Of a stretch of DNA of 64,000 nucleotides, positions 11,773 to 22,741 are shown in pieces. This stretch comes from Mangifera indica. Its lineage: Eukaryota > Streptophyta > Magnoliopsida > Sapindales > Anacardiaceae. Within the stretch, counting starts at the first letter, position 1, and each line of letters begins with the position of its first letter. The position numbers and the translations under genes were made by a program. The notes beneath the pieces were generated by a model. It was not told the origin of the DNA. It searched no databases and saw only the letters and a list, made by a program, of their open reading frames with translations. The DNA lies in NCBI RefSeq assembly GCF_011075055.1, contig NC_058138.1, positions 6,282,001 through 6,346,000 on the forward strand. Reading direction: 5' to 3'.

Positions 11773-13101
11773 CATGTAAGAATTTTAAGCATGTTTTCTG
11801 TTTTCCTGTATCATATGAGTTATTATAAAACCAAAAACATTTGTTTTCTATTTTCTGAAAAAATGCATAACTTAGAAAATGTTTTTCCTCTTTCTTTATT
11901 TTTCTGAAATCATGCATATGCTATGACTCCTCACGTATGTATGTATAACTATAACATAAAATATGCCCATTCATTATTTTTCCTTATTCTTTTCACTCTT
12001 TATCAAACATCATATTATTTCCTCATGCATTTATATATATCTCATGCATTGAATTAATTTCAAAATATACAATATAGGCTTAATATAAGGGTTATTACAC
12101 ATATCATGCACATAATTAAGCAAAATTAACCGATATCACATAAAATGACGTTTTTGCCCTTATGGATATAAGCGTTATTCCACATATCATACACATAATT
12201 AAGTAAAAATTAACCTTATGGATAAAATTACGTGCTTACCCTTAATGCCAATTCTTTCATCAATTCATCATTTCTCATATATTCAACACACAAAATCCAC
12301 TAAGCTAACCCTAGGAATATGAAATGTCTAAAATACCCTTATAGCAAAAAATTACATCATGAATCCTAATGAATTTTTTTATCCTTTTAAGCATAAATCA
12401 CTTTAATTCTAATACCTTACACACTTATACAGGTAAAAGTTATTTAAATAACCTAATTCAAATTACTTCGAGTATGTAAAATATGAAATTCTTACCTTTT
12501 CTTTGCTAATTAGGTTATTTAAGCTTATTCTCATTCTTTTCTTCTTCCTAGCAACCTTAATCAAACAAAAATATAATTATCCATCAAAACTCTAAACTTC
12601 ACATCTCTTAAAAATTAAATTTTTTACTTTAAAACTTACTAGAATTGATAGATCTACACTTTTTATATTTGGAGGCTTTGAAAATTAGGTGGTTTAGCTA
12701 GGTTTTCTTTGGTGAATTTTTGCTTGAAGGAAAACTTTAGCTAAAATTATGGAGATTCTCGGCCAAGGAAAAAGAAAATGAATAGTTGGTTGGTTTTATA
12801 AGCTTTTTGGACTAATTTACCCTTGATCTTTTCCATAAATGACTATTTTATCTTTAGTCAATTACCAAAAACCCTTAGCACCACCATATAATTTCAGGTG
12901 TGCCATTCAATTTAAATTCCCACTTTGTCTTTTAAATCCTTCTAGAATTATCATTTTACCCCCTTTGAAAATTATTGCTCATTTAGTAACTTTCTATAAT
13001 TCTTTTACAATTTCTTTAAACAATAAGATATAAAATCAACTCTACGGATAGTTTTGGAAGTAGAGTTCACTGACATATCTGAATCTGAGTGTTACAAAAT
13101 A

Positions 13102-13890
13102 TGACTCGCCATTGAGTGTTTTTGTGTTATAGGATCCTCAAGTGTCTAAATGTACTAAATCAAACATATTTTTAAATCTCTTATTACTTAAAGAAAAAAC
13201 ATATCTAGTTTGTTTTGTCCGATGCCACACATCAGAAGACATCTTCTTTTAGCTAGATTTATCAATATTATAGAATTCCTTTATTCTTTGAAATTGAATA
13301 TGCCTGAGCCTCATAGGAAGGATTTCAATGTCCAAATTTAGTCTTGCTGACTTTATTATAAGTTTAGGTTCTTTATGGAGGTAATAAAGTCTTATTAGTT
13401 TACCCACTCCAATAGTCTTCTTGGAGTAAGATCTTGCAAAACAAATACATTAGTTCCAAAAATAATTTTACAATTAGAGTCTTTAGTGGGCTTACTAATT
13501 GAGACCACATCGCCATTAAAATTAGAGATCAATAAGGCATCCTTAATTAAGACAAATAATATGAGTTATTTTTGCCATTCCAATGGCTTCTACGTTAGCT
13601 TGTTCATCAGTAGGAAGTGTAACCTGTAATTATTTTACTAGTTTTGTTATAAATTCGAGTAATGCAACATTGAATACAATGTGATCCAAGGCTCCACTAT
13701 CTAATATACAACCTTGGTGTTTAAAAGAGAATTTAGATATATCACCAACAAAATTCACCACGATAACTTCTTATTTTTCTTCTCCAAGATCCATCAACCA
13801 ATCGAATTGTTTTTTAGTGAGATTTCTTGGGCTCAATCGCATTGGTTGTAGCACTTAACTTTTATGTGTCCAAAGGCTACTCAAATACCA
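13102..13890 (-). pseudogene. Copia zinc knuckle, protease and pre-integrase remnant
   Basis: On the minus strand, a partial gag zinc knuckle (FGHIKVKCY, about 13850-13875) is followed by protease (CILDSGALDHIV, about 13672-13710) and, after several stops, the pre-integrase/integrase start (LRHIQFQRIKEFYNI near 13270-13320, then FDLVHLDT and NTKTLNGESYF up to 13102). This is the upstream half of the element whose integrase core lies at 10345-10723. The gag upstream of the knuckle is missing. Stops and frameshifts show it is dead. Confidence 0.8.
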
Positions 13891-15637
13891 TGATATAAAA
13901 CATAATGTAATGAGAATAATTCTTTCACCTGCCTTGAAACACTATCATATGTACATTATATAAATTGAGGGAGTGGTTGTAATTTCATGAGCTAAAGTGT
14001 ACAACAAAGGAACAAAATAATGGGTATTGATTATAGAATCAATCACCAAATAGTCTTCCTTGATCTTAGGCGATTTTAGGAGTGAATAATTGTGGGAATT
14101 GTCCAGATTCATAACAAAAACAACTTTCTCTGTATAGATATTAAGAATCAAATAAATAAGTGAAAATTAGTTAATGTACCTGACTTTAGTCAATTTGTAA
14201 TATAATAATCCTTAGGCAGCTTTCATGACCCGGCCACCACCATTCCAATACACAGCTATAATTCTTCAATTTAGCACATTGCTTCACCACGTATCTTTTC
14301 AATTTCATCAAAAATCTACCATATATTTGTGTTTAAAGTTAATTGGCTAAGTATCAAAGTACTAAATTTCTCCGGTTACTTTTCATGCTTATACAACAAA
14401 TCAACATAGTTGATTAGTTTTGGGTTGAAATAGGAAAATAGGCCCATTGGGCTGTTATGGCTGCATCTCTACTTGTGCATCCTATTTCCTTACAGGGAAA
14501 AATTCCAGTGGAACTATATTTAAACAGGGAGTGGCTCAAGCTCGGCTAAAAACTAAAAAATCTAGTTTAAATTGGTGATAAGATCATTAGAAAAGTTATC
14601 AATAAATACTAGAAAAAAAGTTAGACAAAACTGAAAAAGAATCGATAAAAAAATAAATTATTAGAAAAAAAATCAAATAAATATAAAATTATTAGAAAAA
14701 ATGAATATGTTATTTAAAATAAAGAGTGTCATTGAAAGAGCGTTTAAGTTAGCTTAACTAATATTTAAACTAAGTTAATTTAATTTAAATTTAATTTTTT
14801 TGAATCTAACCCTAACTTAAGTTAAAGGAAAATTGCGATGGAAAGGAATACTCTGTGGTTGTCTGAGCCAGCATTCCATCAAATAACAATGACTTAACGC
14901 TAAACGATCATGAAAAAAGTAAAGTGGATGGTGAAGCTTTATTTGAAGTAAAATGTCTTTGCATTTACTGTGTCACTTGACTCATGCATGGTACAGGGCT
15001 TGAGAAAGAGGAAATTCTAGAGAATTACGTCAACTTTCCCACTTTTTCCGGACTGACGTTTATTTCCATTCAAAAACCAAGTCACAAAAACAGCAACATT
15101 ACATCACCCAACTTGACCTCTTTGAAAATGACAGATTGTCTTCTTCTTTATCTGTTACATTCACTTACGTAAGCATGTAGTAGTTTTTGAAAACAAACTG
15201 GGTGATGTTCCTAAAACGACAACTGAGAACACTTAATGAAGAGGGTTCTTCTGTGAAAGGGAATGAGTTCAATCAATTGATAATGAATTGAATTTCGTGG
15301 AAACAACTCAAACCTCTTCATCTCCATCAACCGAGAACGCGTTTGATAATGAATTATTCGCAGTAAAGTTATAAGCAATTGATACTGAAATCTCTCTCCA
15401 TCTTCAGTTTTCTTCTCTTAGTCATTCAGAAACCACTCAAATATACTTTCACTCACAAACCTCTCTGAAACCAGTTCCCTTGGTTTTTTGCTTACCTGAA
15501 AATCTTCTTTATTTCACCTATTTTCCTTACTTTATTTGAGTTTTCACCTTAGTTGTCCTGTTATTATCTGTGTTTTAGTTATTTTCATTTGCTTTGCCTC
15601 TCTACTGTTTTTCAAACTTGAAAAAAAGTTTAAAAAA
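13891..15637. other. No gene recognised; possible copia 5' LTR remnant, then upstream region of the NB-ARC gene
   Basis: 13885-14200 may be a decayed copia 5' LTR (on the minus strand it ends just before a TGGTATTTGAG word resembling a primer site). 14500-14820 is A/T-rich without features. 14900-15637 is less AT-biased and is the presumed promoter and 5' UTR of the CC-NB-ARC gene. I see no assignable promoter element. Short open frames here (13945-14151, 14984-15172) show no family features. Confidence 0.5.
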
Positions 15638-17240
15638 ATGGTTGATGTTGCCGGGAGTATTGGGAGTGTGTTGAGTCCTGTTCTCCAAGTTGGCAAGTGG
15701 TTGGCTGCCCCCATTTGGCATCAATTCAAGTATTTGTACAACTACAATACCAATTTCAAAAATTTGGAAAAACAAGTCGATAAGCTGAAGAATACAAGAG
15801 AAGAAGTCCAGCGTAAGGTTATTGCTGCTGAAAGAAACGTAGAAAAGATCAGACAGAATGTTAAGGAATGGCAGAAGGATGTGGAGAAGTCAATTACAAA
15901 AGCAGAGCAATTGATTCAAGGGAAAGAAAAAATCCCTCGATGTTTCAAGGGATTGTGCCCCAACTACAAGCAAAGCAAGAGAGCTTTCAAATTAATGCGG
16001 GATGACATTGATCCTCTCCTCAAGCAAGAAAAGGAATTTGATCAAGTTTCCTTTCCTACTATTCAACGAGATATCTGGCTTAGATCTAGTGAAGATTATT
16101 TGACGTTCGAATCAAGAAACTCCACAGTGAAGCATGTATGGGACGCTTTAAATGATGACAATGTGTACATGATTGGTGTTTATGGGATGGGTGGTATTGG
16201 GAAGACCACTCTTGTGCAGGAGGTTGGCAGAAAAGCAGAGAAGGATAAGCTATTTGAGGACATTGTTTTTGTTGAGGTAATGTTTGAACTTTCTTATGAT
16301 TATTTTGAGTGATAATTGGTATTACATGAGTCAAATTAATAATAGACAAATGAAAGAAAATAAAATAGTTATTACTTTAGAATTATTTTTTCTCTGTTTG
16401 TTGTTCTTGAACTGGCCATATTATTCTTGTCTTTAGGTAACACAAACTTTCGATATAAAAAGGGTTCAAACAGAAATTGGAGACAAGCTAGGCGTAAAAT
16501 TCAGTAACGAGAGTGAAAGAGCAAATAAGTTATATGAGAGATTGAAGAGTGGTAAGAAGATCCTTCTAATTTTAGACAATATTTGGGAAAATGTTGATCT
16601 CAAGACTATTGGTATTCCTTCTAAAATGGATCGTGGAGGATGTCAACTAATGTTCACGACAAGAAACTTAGATTTATTGGAAAAGATGGGTTCCACAAAT
16701 AATTTCAAGATGGGTATTTTAGAAGAAGGTGAAGCATGGAATCTATTCGTGAAGATGGCAGGTAATCTTGTAGAATTTTCACTTAAATATTTTTTAAGTT
16801 TCCCCAATGTAATATTATAACATCCAGATATATTAATGTAGCTCTTATTCTTACAGAATTTTCACAATTTTAATTGGCTTAACAAATAAATTTTAAGTTG
16901 ACTAGAATCACCTATTGTTAAGTTGGTAATTTGTTTTTGATTTGTCATTTGACATTATTAAATCCAAAGTATGCGTGTAAATACAAATGCAATTAGTATA
17001 ATCCTAATCCCAGCTTTCTTTGCAGGTGATGTTATTCAAACATCTGAATTGAATTTTCTACCAAATGATGTATGCAAAGAATGTGGAGGGTTGCCCATTG
17101 TGATTTGTACTATAGCAAAAACATTAAAATACAAGAATCATCCATCTGTGTGGAAAGTGGCCTTGCAAGAATTGACAACACTTTCAACAACTAAGAGTCA
17201 CTCATCAGTGTTAGGTCAAGCAAGGGTAGCCCCAACTTGA
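15638..17240 (+). CDS. Truncated CC-NB-ARC resistance protein (no LRR), 3 exons
   Basis: Intracellular immune receptor of the CNL class, RPS2/At4g27190-like. Exons: 15638-16276 (donor gtaatg), 16437-16761 (acceptor ctttag, donor gtaatc), 17026-17240 (acceptor tttgcag). They splice in frame to 392 residues. The start is the ATG giving MVDVAGSIGS; the open frame extends upstream only through a TTG and hydrophobic non-family residues. Residues 1-60 resemble the CC start, with a charged coiled coil at about 40-95. P-loop GMGGIGKTT is at 183-191, kinase-2 LLILDNIW at 256-263, FTTRN (RNBS-B) at 286-290 and GLPI at 343-346. The protein stops 46 residues after GLPI, so the MHD motif and the whole LRR are absent; the last ~15 residues are not family-like, so a breakpoint lies near 17190. 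No stop or frameshift interrupts the first 375 residues. It could be a truncated CN-type gene or a recent pseudogene. Confidence 0.85.
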
Positions 17241-17993
17241 GAATAAGTCAAGCTAGTTCGACTCAATCAAATTGTTTGCAAAATCATCTTCTCTGATGAC
17301 ATTTCATTTGATGACTTTTCATATTTTTGAATGATGTTTTTCTTTTCCAATAATTATTCTTCTCATTCTCGGCAACTCTTCTTCTTCTCCAAAGACTTCT
17401 CTAGCAAACTCATTGTCAATCAAAAGAGTCAAGTTTGATCTTCTTGAGGCTTGACTCATTTAAATAATATTAGTGCAACATTAATAATGGTAACACTATA
17501 GACATTGATAGCAACACATGATGATACATATTGTCTCTGTACATTATAATAACGCCTTCCGATTTCACATTTGGTAATTTAGTAAGTTATTTCAGTGGAA
17601 GAAGTAACACTATAGATGGATAGTGTATCTAACACCAAATTTGTTATTTTCCAAGCTTGGAAATCTTAAAACTGACAGCAATTTACCTGAAAGAAAAAGT
17701 AAATTTAAGGTTTATAGTCAAGGACCACGAAGAATTACAAACAATGATAGGCCGACCGGAAACCAATAGCCAGTGCAGTTCGAGGTAAAAATAAGCAAAT
17801 TTGTTTGCAATGTTTAGTTTAGAACTCAAACCCAAACTTGAATCATTGTCCGATAGACCGACTGGAAACCAATAGCCAGTCATAAATCATTTTTGGTTTT
17901 ATTTTTTAAATATCTTTTGGATATTATAAGGAATATAAAAAAATTTGCATTTATTAAGACTGAAACCCAAAATCATTTTAATGAACATATTTT
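17241..17993. other. No gene; dispersed repeat copy and a duplicated 18-base word
   Basis: 17550-17730 is one copy of a dispersed repeat (others at 23393-23570 and, inverted, 54183-54230). The word ggaaaccaatagccagt occurs at 17757-17774 and again at 17863-17880, both after a gaccg-type lead. The sequence after the NB-ARC breakpoint (17190-17470) was not identified. Confidence 0.5.
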
Positions 17994-17998
17994 GTGTG

Positions 17999-18264
17999 TT
18001 GAGAATCTTGGATATTCCTAAAATAAAATATTGAAAATCCTAAATATTCCCAAAATCAAGGATTGAGAATTTTGAATATTCCTGAAATCAAGGATTCAAA
18101 TAAAGAAATAGTTGACTCACATGATTTCAGTTTTACATTGTTTTTATTGTAATTGTAAATTAATATTATTGTTTTAGGTTCTTTTTTGTATAAAACCATG
18201 TGCGGAGAATATTACAAAACATATCATAATAAACAGAAAACAATTTTATTGTGTAAATTTTATA
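17999..18264 (+). mobile_element. 5' LTR of a complete copia element
   Basis: 266 bp, starting TTGAGAATCTTGG and ending ...aaattttata immediately before the primer site. It matches the 3' LTR at 22451-22736, which is about 20 bp longer because this copy lacks a stretch after gactcacatgat. It is preceded by the 5-bp target duplication gtgtg (17994-17998). Confidence 0.9.
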
Positions 18265-18276
18265 TGGTGTCAGAGC
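18265..18276 (+). other. Primer-binding site of the copia element
   Basis: TGGTGTCAGAGC, one base from the canonical Met-tRNA primer site TGGTATCAGAGC, directly after the 5' LTR. Confidence 0.9.
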
Positions 18277-18297
18277 AGCCACAATCTTGATACAGAA

Positions 18298-19135
18298 TGA
18301 CCACCAAATTTGTAATCAATAAGGGATGATCCAGCAAGAAAGAGAAAGCCCCTCATTACATGCTGAATAATGCCGACAGACCAAGAGATCAACTCGTATC
18401 CTATCCTTTGAAAGGGTCCAACTATCCAACATGGCGTAGGACCATAATGAATGCATTGGCATCCAAACACAAGATTCGTTTTGTGGATTGAAAACTGAAA
18501 AAGCCGCCTGTTGATGATCCTGAGGTAGAAGATTGGGTGATATGTAATTCCATGGTAATGTCATGGATATTGAATTCACTTAATGAGGAGCTACATGAGA
18601 GTGTTGCATATCATGACACAGCACTTGACATGTGGAAAGAATTGGAAGAACGTTATTCTCAAGGAAGTGGAACTCGTATTTAGGAAACTACGAGAGAAAT
18701 TGCAAGCACTTAACAAGGAGGCATGACAATTTCCCATTATTATGCAAAGATGAGAGGACTTTGGGAGCAACTTGTTAGATTTGTGAAACCACACGCTAAT
18801 GGATGCACAAGTTGTGTTTGTGGTGTTGGAGCAAAAGAAAAAAAGGAGGAACGACTGCACCAATTCCTTATGGGACTTAATGAGGCTTACAGCGTAGTGA
18901 GATCGAACCTATTATGTAAAGATCCCTTGCCTTCCTTGTCTAATGCATACTCATTCCTTGCATCAGAAGAGATCACCATGGCACAACCTACTGTTGATGT
19001 TGCCGCTTTCAAAATAAATTCTCAAAACTCTAAAGGGAAAGAGCAAAACAAGAAGCCAAAATGTGAGCATTGCAAGAAGCTTGGACATACGAAGGACAAT
19101 TGCTTTGAAATCATTGGATATCTTTCCAACTAGAA
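18298..19135 (+). pseudogene. Copia gag remnant with zinc knuckle
   Basis: The plus strand encodes a copia-type gag interrupted by stops. Recognisable parts are a conserved N-terminal block (NYPTWRRTIMNALASK near 18420-18470), a middle section MTISHYYAKMRGLWEQL (18723-18775) and a CCHC zinc knuckle CEHCKKLGHTKDNCFEIIGY (about 19061-19120; C-x2-C-x4-H-x4-C intact). The region 18723-19133 is open for 136 codons. The original start at about 18298 (ATGACCACC) is followed by a stop within ten codons. Confidence 0.85.
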
Positions 19136-19316
19136 AAATAAGATAAGAAAAGGGAAGCACATGGTCAATGTTGTCATCACGAAACAAAACGAAAGGGAAC
19201 AAGGACAATTCCTCTCATTAAATTCAGGAGATCTAACACAGAAGCAGTATGACAAACTAATGAAGCTATTAACAAAAGAAGTAGTAATTCTTCTAAAAAC
19301 TCTTATAATTATATTA

Positions 19317-20300
19317 GTTGGATTTTGGATAGTAGGGCGTCTGAACACATTGTATTAGACACCACTCTTTCAAGATATGATCGAAAGCTAAGAACCAAAA
19401 TTCATGTGACACTTCCAAATGGAGAAAAAGCAGTCATGGATAGAGTTGGAGTTATAGAAATAAGTCATAATATATGGTTGAAGGATGTCCTATATATACC
19501 CAACTTTAATTGTAACTTAATCTCCATTAGTAAACTTGTCCAAGATTCAAATTGCAACATTGTATTCACACCTACTGGTTGTTCACTATAGGTCCTTCCA
19601 AGCAAGAGGATGATTAGAACAGGTGAATTATAGGGGGGCCTTTATTACCTCGAGCCAAAACCAATAGCAAATTGTGTCCAAAGTTGATACAGAAATTCTA
19701 CATCGTCGGCCTAGTCATGCTTCTTTTTAGAAAATTAAAGATGTGTTTGATGTTGATGTATAAAAAATAAAGACAAAACTATGTGATGCCTGTCAAAGAG
19801 CTAGACAAACTCATCATGTTTTTCCTATTAGCAATAATAAATCCAGTGATGTTTTTGAACTAGTATATTTAGATACTTAAGGCCTCTACAATGTTAATAC
19901 TCATTTGGGAGCATTGTATTTTCTTACGATCATTGATGATTATTCACAATCTACTTGGATTTATTTGATGAAAAACAAGGGAGATAGACCTATTTTTATT
20001 TTTTAGCATTTTGTTAAAATGGTTGTAACTTAATTTAAGAAATAGGCCAAATGTGTGAGATCAGATAATGTGGCAAAATTCTTATCAAAGGGATTTCATA
20101 GTTTTCTCTCAAACCATGGCATTATCCGTCAAACATCATGTCCACACATGCCTCAACAAAATGGAGTTGTTGAACGCAAACACAGGCACTTATTGGAAGT
20201 AGCACAAATACTACAATTTAAATCCAATTTACCACTCAGTTATTGGGGAGAATGTGCTTTGGTAGCAGCACTTATCATTAATTTGGTCCTCGCATGAAGT
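19317..20300 (+). pseudogene. Copia protease and integrase remnant
   Basis: The protease is recognisable from WILDSRASEHIV-type residues (19320-19360; the catalytic DSG has become DSR), followed by ILYIPNFNCNLISISKL-like residues (19490-19540). The pre-integrase is badly decayed. Integrase core: TIDDYSQSTWIYLM (about 19930-19970), then [14 protein letters not shown] (20055-20100) and [19 protein letters not shown] (about 20149-20205). Several stops separate the blocks. Confidence 0.85.
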
Positions 20301-22370
20301 TTTTTGTTCCCATAAGAGGCCAAATTATAAACACTTAAGAGCATTTGGTTAGTTATGTTATGCATATGTCAAGTCAAAATATTTAGACAAGTTTACTGCA
20401 AAGGCTAGCAAATATGTTTTCCTTGGTTATAGTTCAAGAAAGAAAGGTTATAAAGTCATAGATTTGGATACACGAAAAAAATAAGAGTCAAGAGATGTAG
20501 GTTTTTACAAAGATGTGTTCCCTTTCCAAGATCAAGAAGTACCACCACAAGTATCACAACCTAAGGTACAAGACCTATGGGTTGAAGAATTTGATTTTGA
20601 AGAAAAAAGTGAAGAAGTTCATGAGGAATCAGAAGTGAACATAGAAAACAATCAAAAAAGGGGAGATGATGCCAACTAGATACAATGATTATGTTCTAAG
20701 CCATGTGAAGACCTCAACAACCCTTGTATATCACCAAGCTTCCTTCATACCTCTAGAACTTGGTAACAATCTTAAACAAAGATATGATTTACATACTCAC
20801 AAGTTTATGATTATAGGGAATGATTTTCAAATACAAACTGAGCCATTAAGCTATGAAGAGGTTGTACAACATCTGAACTAGCAGAATACTATTAATATGG
20901 AGTTAGCTGTATTAAAGGCTAGCAATGCATAGAGTATTGTTCCATTACCGAAAGGTAAAAAGCCCTTAGATTGAAATGGGTTTATAAAATTAAGCGCAAC
21001 ATAGATGAAACCATTGAAAGGTACAGGACATGTCTCGTGCCCAAAGAATATAGCCAAACACAAGGGTTAGATTAAGATAAAACATTTACCCCAGTTGCTA
21101 AATTTGCAACAGCAAAGTGTCTTCTCACAATAGTTGCAATTAAAAGATAAGAGTTGCACCAACTTGACATCAAGAATGCATTCCTTATTGGCAACTTGAA
21201 AAAGAAGTTTTCATGAAAATTGCCCAAGGGGTTGAAAGCCATGACAAAGGTATGGTTTGCAAGCTCAACAAGTCTTTATATAGGTTGAAACAAAACTTTT
21301 ATCAATGGTTTAGTAAGCTTTTTGATACACTACTTAAGTATGGCTTTAAACACATTTTCTTTGACAACTCATTATTCATAATGAATGATAAAAATTATAA
21401 GATGATTGTGCTCGTATATGTTGATGACTTTATCGTGGCAAGCAACAATTCAACTTGCTATCAACAATTCAAACAGTACCTCCATACTTGTTTCTAGATT
21501 AAAGACTTGAGAAAACTCTATTATTTTCTTGGTTTGAAGATTATTCAAACTAATCATGGTATTTATCTCAACTAACAAAAATACAGTCATGACATTGTTA
21601 CAAGAGTTGGTCTTGGAAATGTTAAAGTAACTAAAATACCCATTTTGCAACAACATGGTATTTTTGCTAAAAAATGAGCTTTGTTAGAAGATACTTCAAC
21701 TTATCATTAGATTACTAGAATCTCTCTTATCTCACTTTAACTAGGCTTGATCTGACATATGAAGTTCACTTACTTTATCAGTTTTTACAATGCCCTCAAT
21801 AACCTCATATGGACTTAGCAAAACGTGCAGTTGCTTACATCAACTCAATGCCAATACAAGGTCTATTTTATCCTAAGGACAACAAGCTTATTTCATATGC
21901 CTATTATGATGTAGACTAGAGCACATGTCCAATAATAAGACAATTAGTCATGGGTTTTGTTACATGTCTTGGTGACACCCTAGTAACCTAGCACTCCAAG
22001 AAACAAAACACGATTTTTTTTTCATATGCTAAAGTTGAATATTGAGCCATGGTGAAAACTACTAAAGCAACAGTGTGGCTTATCAACTTGCTCAAAGAAA
22101 TGTTTATCGATGTCCCTCAACTTATTGATATATTTTGTGATAAGAAGGTTGTCATTTACTTGCTCCCAATGTCGTTTTTCATGAATGCATGAAACATCTT
22201 GAAGTTGACTATCATTATGTTTGACTTAAATACCAAACTAAGCTCTTAAATCTGGCATACATCTCCTCCCATAGACAACTCACCGATCTCTTCACCAAAG
22301 CACTTCGCAATACACAATTCCATTTGATCATGTATGATATAGGTTTGAGAGAGGTCCCCACACCAATTTA
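20300..22370 (+). pseudogene. Copia reverse transcriptase and RNase H remnant
   Basis: After an acidic linker (20520-20670) come RT blocks: LKWVYKIKRNIDE (20970-21010), LHQLDIKNAF (21155-21185), VCKLNKSLYRLKQ (about 21255-21293) and the active site YVDDFIVASN (YVDD at 21417-21428, intact). RNase H follows at about 21870-22300 (SKKQNTIFFSYAKVEYXAM-type residues near 21995-22050), ending with HLTDLFTKALRNTQFH-like residues. It is broken by many stops and non-functional. The whole element is about 4.74 kb, a normal copia size. Confidence 0.85.
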
Positions 22371-22450
22371 AGGGAGGCTACAAGAATATCCATTTCTAAT
22401 TTTAGCAAGCTAGGATGTGTTGCTCTCCCACATCAGCTTAAGGGAGGCTA
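22368..22450 (+). repeat. Duplicated polypurine tract before the 3' LTR
   Basis: The word ttaagggaggcta occurs at about 22369-22381 and again at 22438-22450, each preceded by a similar cccaca(c/t)ca sequence. The second copy touches the 3' LTR and is the functional position. The first is a direct duplicate about 69 bases upstream. Confidence 0.7.
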
Positions 22451-22736
22451 TTGGGAATCTTAGATATTCCCAAAATCAAATATTGAGAATCTTGAATATT
22501 CTCAAAATCAAATATTGAGAATTTTGAATATTCCTGAAATCAAGGATTCAAATCAAGAAATAGTTGACTCACATGATATCAATATCAACAATTTTTCCAT
22601 AAGTTTTACATTGTTTTTCTTGTAATTGTAAATTGCCATTATTGTTTTAGATTCTTTTTGTATAAAACCATAACTAGAGAACATTATAGAATGCAACGTA
22701 ATAAACAGAAAACAATTTTATTGTGTAAATTTTGTA
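22451..22736 (+). mobile_element. 3' LTR of the copia element at 17999
   Basis: 286 bp, TTGGGAATCTTAG ... aaattttgta, matching the 5' LTR apart from a ~20-bp length difference and scattered substitutions. It is followed by the target duplication gtgtg (22737-22741), identical to 17994-17998. The element is therefore structurally complete. Confidence 0.9.
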
Positions 22737-22741
22737 GTGTG

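Larger units (their letters stand above)
10724..13096 (-). mobile_element. Solo LTR (2373 bp) of a gypsy-type element inside copia integrase
   Basis: Starts tgtaacc and ends gttaca in plus coordinates, so it has TG...CA ends. It is flanked on both sides by the 5-bp duplication aaata (10719-10723, 13097-13101). Copia integrase reads ...NGESYF up to the right edge and resumes with TLRIVDDCS past the left edge, so the insertion interrupts a known gene. It holds no primer site, polypurine tract or pol, so it is a solo LTR formed by LTR recombination. It carries the gactcagtaag motif near 11248 shared with other large LTRs here. Confidence 0.85.

Noticed and set aside
11630..11917. 95-codon minus-strand frame with repeated CTVWTTKK
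   Set aside because: It is produced by the three 33-bp tandem units inside a solo LTR.
15536..15637. Upstream extension of the NB-ARC frame with a hydrophobic, signal-like stretch
   Set aside because: It starts with TTG rather than ATG, and the residues LVIFICFASLLFF are not part of the family. The ATG at 15638 gives the expected MVDVAGSIG start, so this is 5' UTR.
16086..16349. 87-codon minus-strand frame
   Set aside because: It is antisense to the P-loop exon of the CC-NB-ARC gene, a shadow frame.
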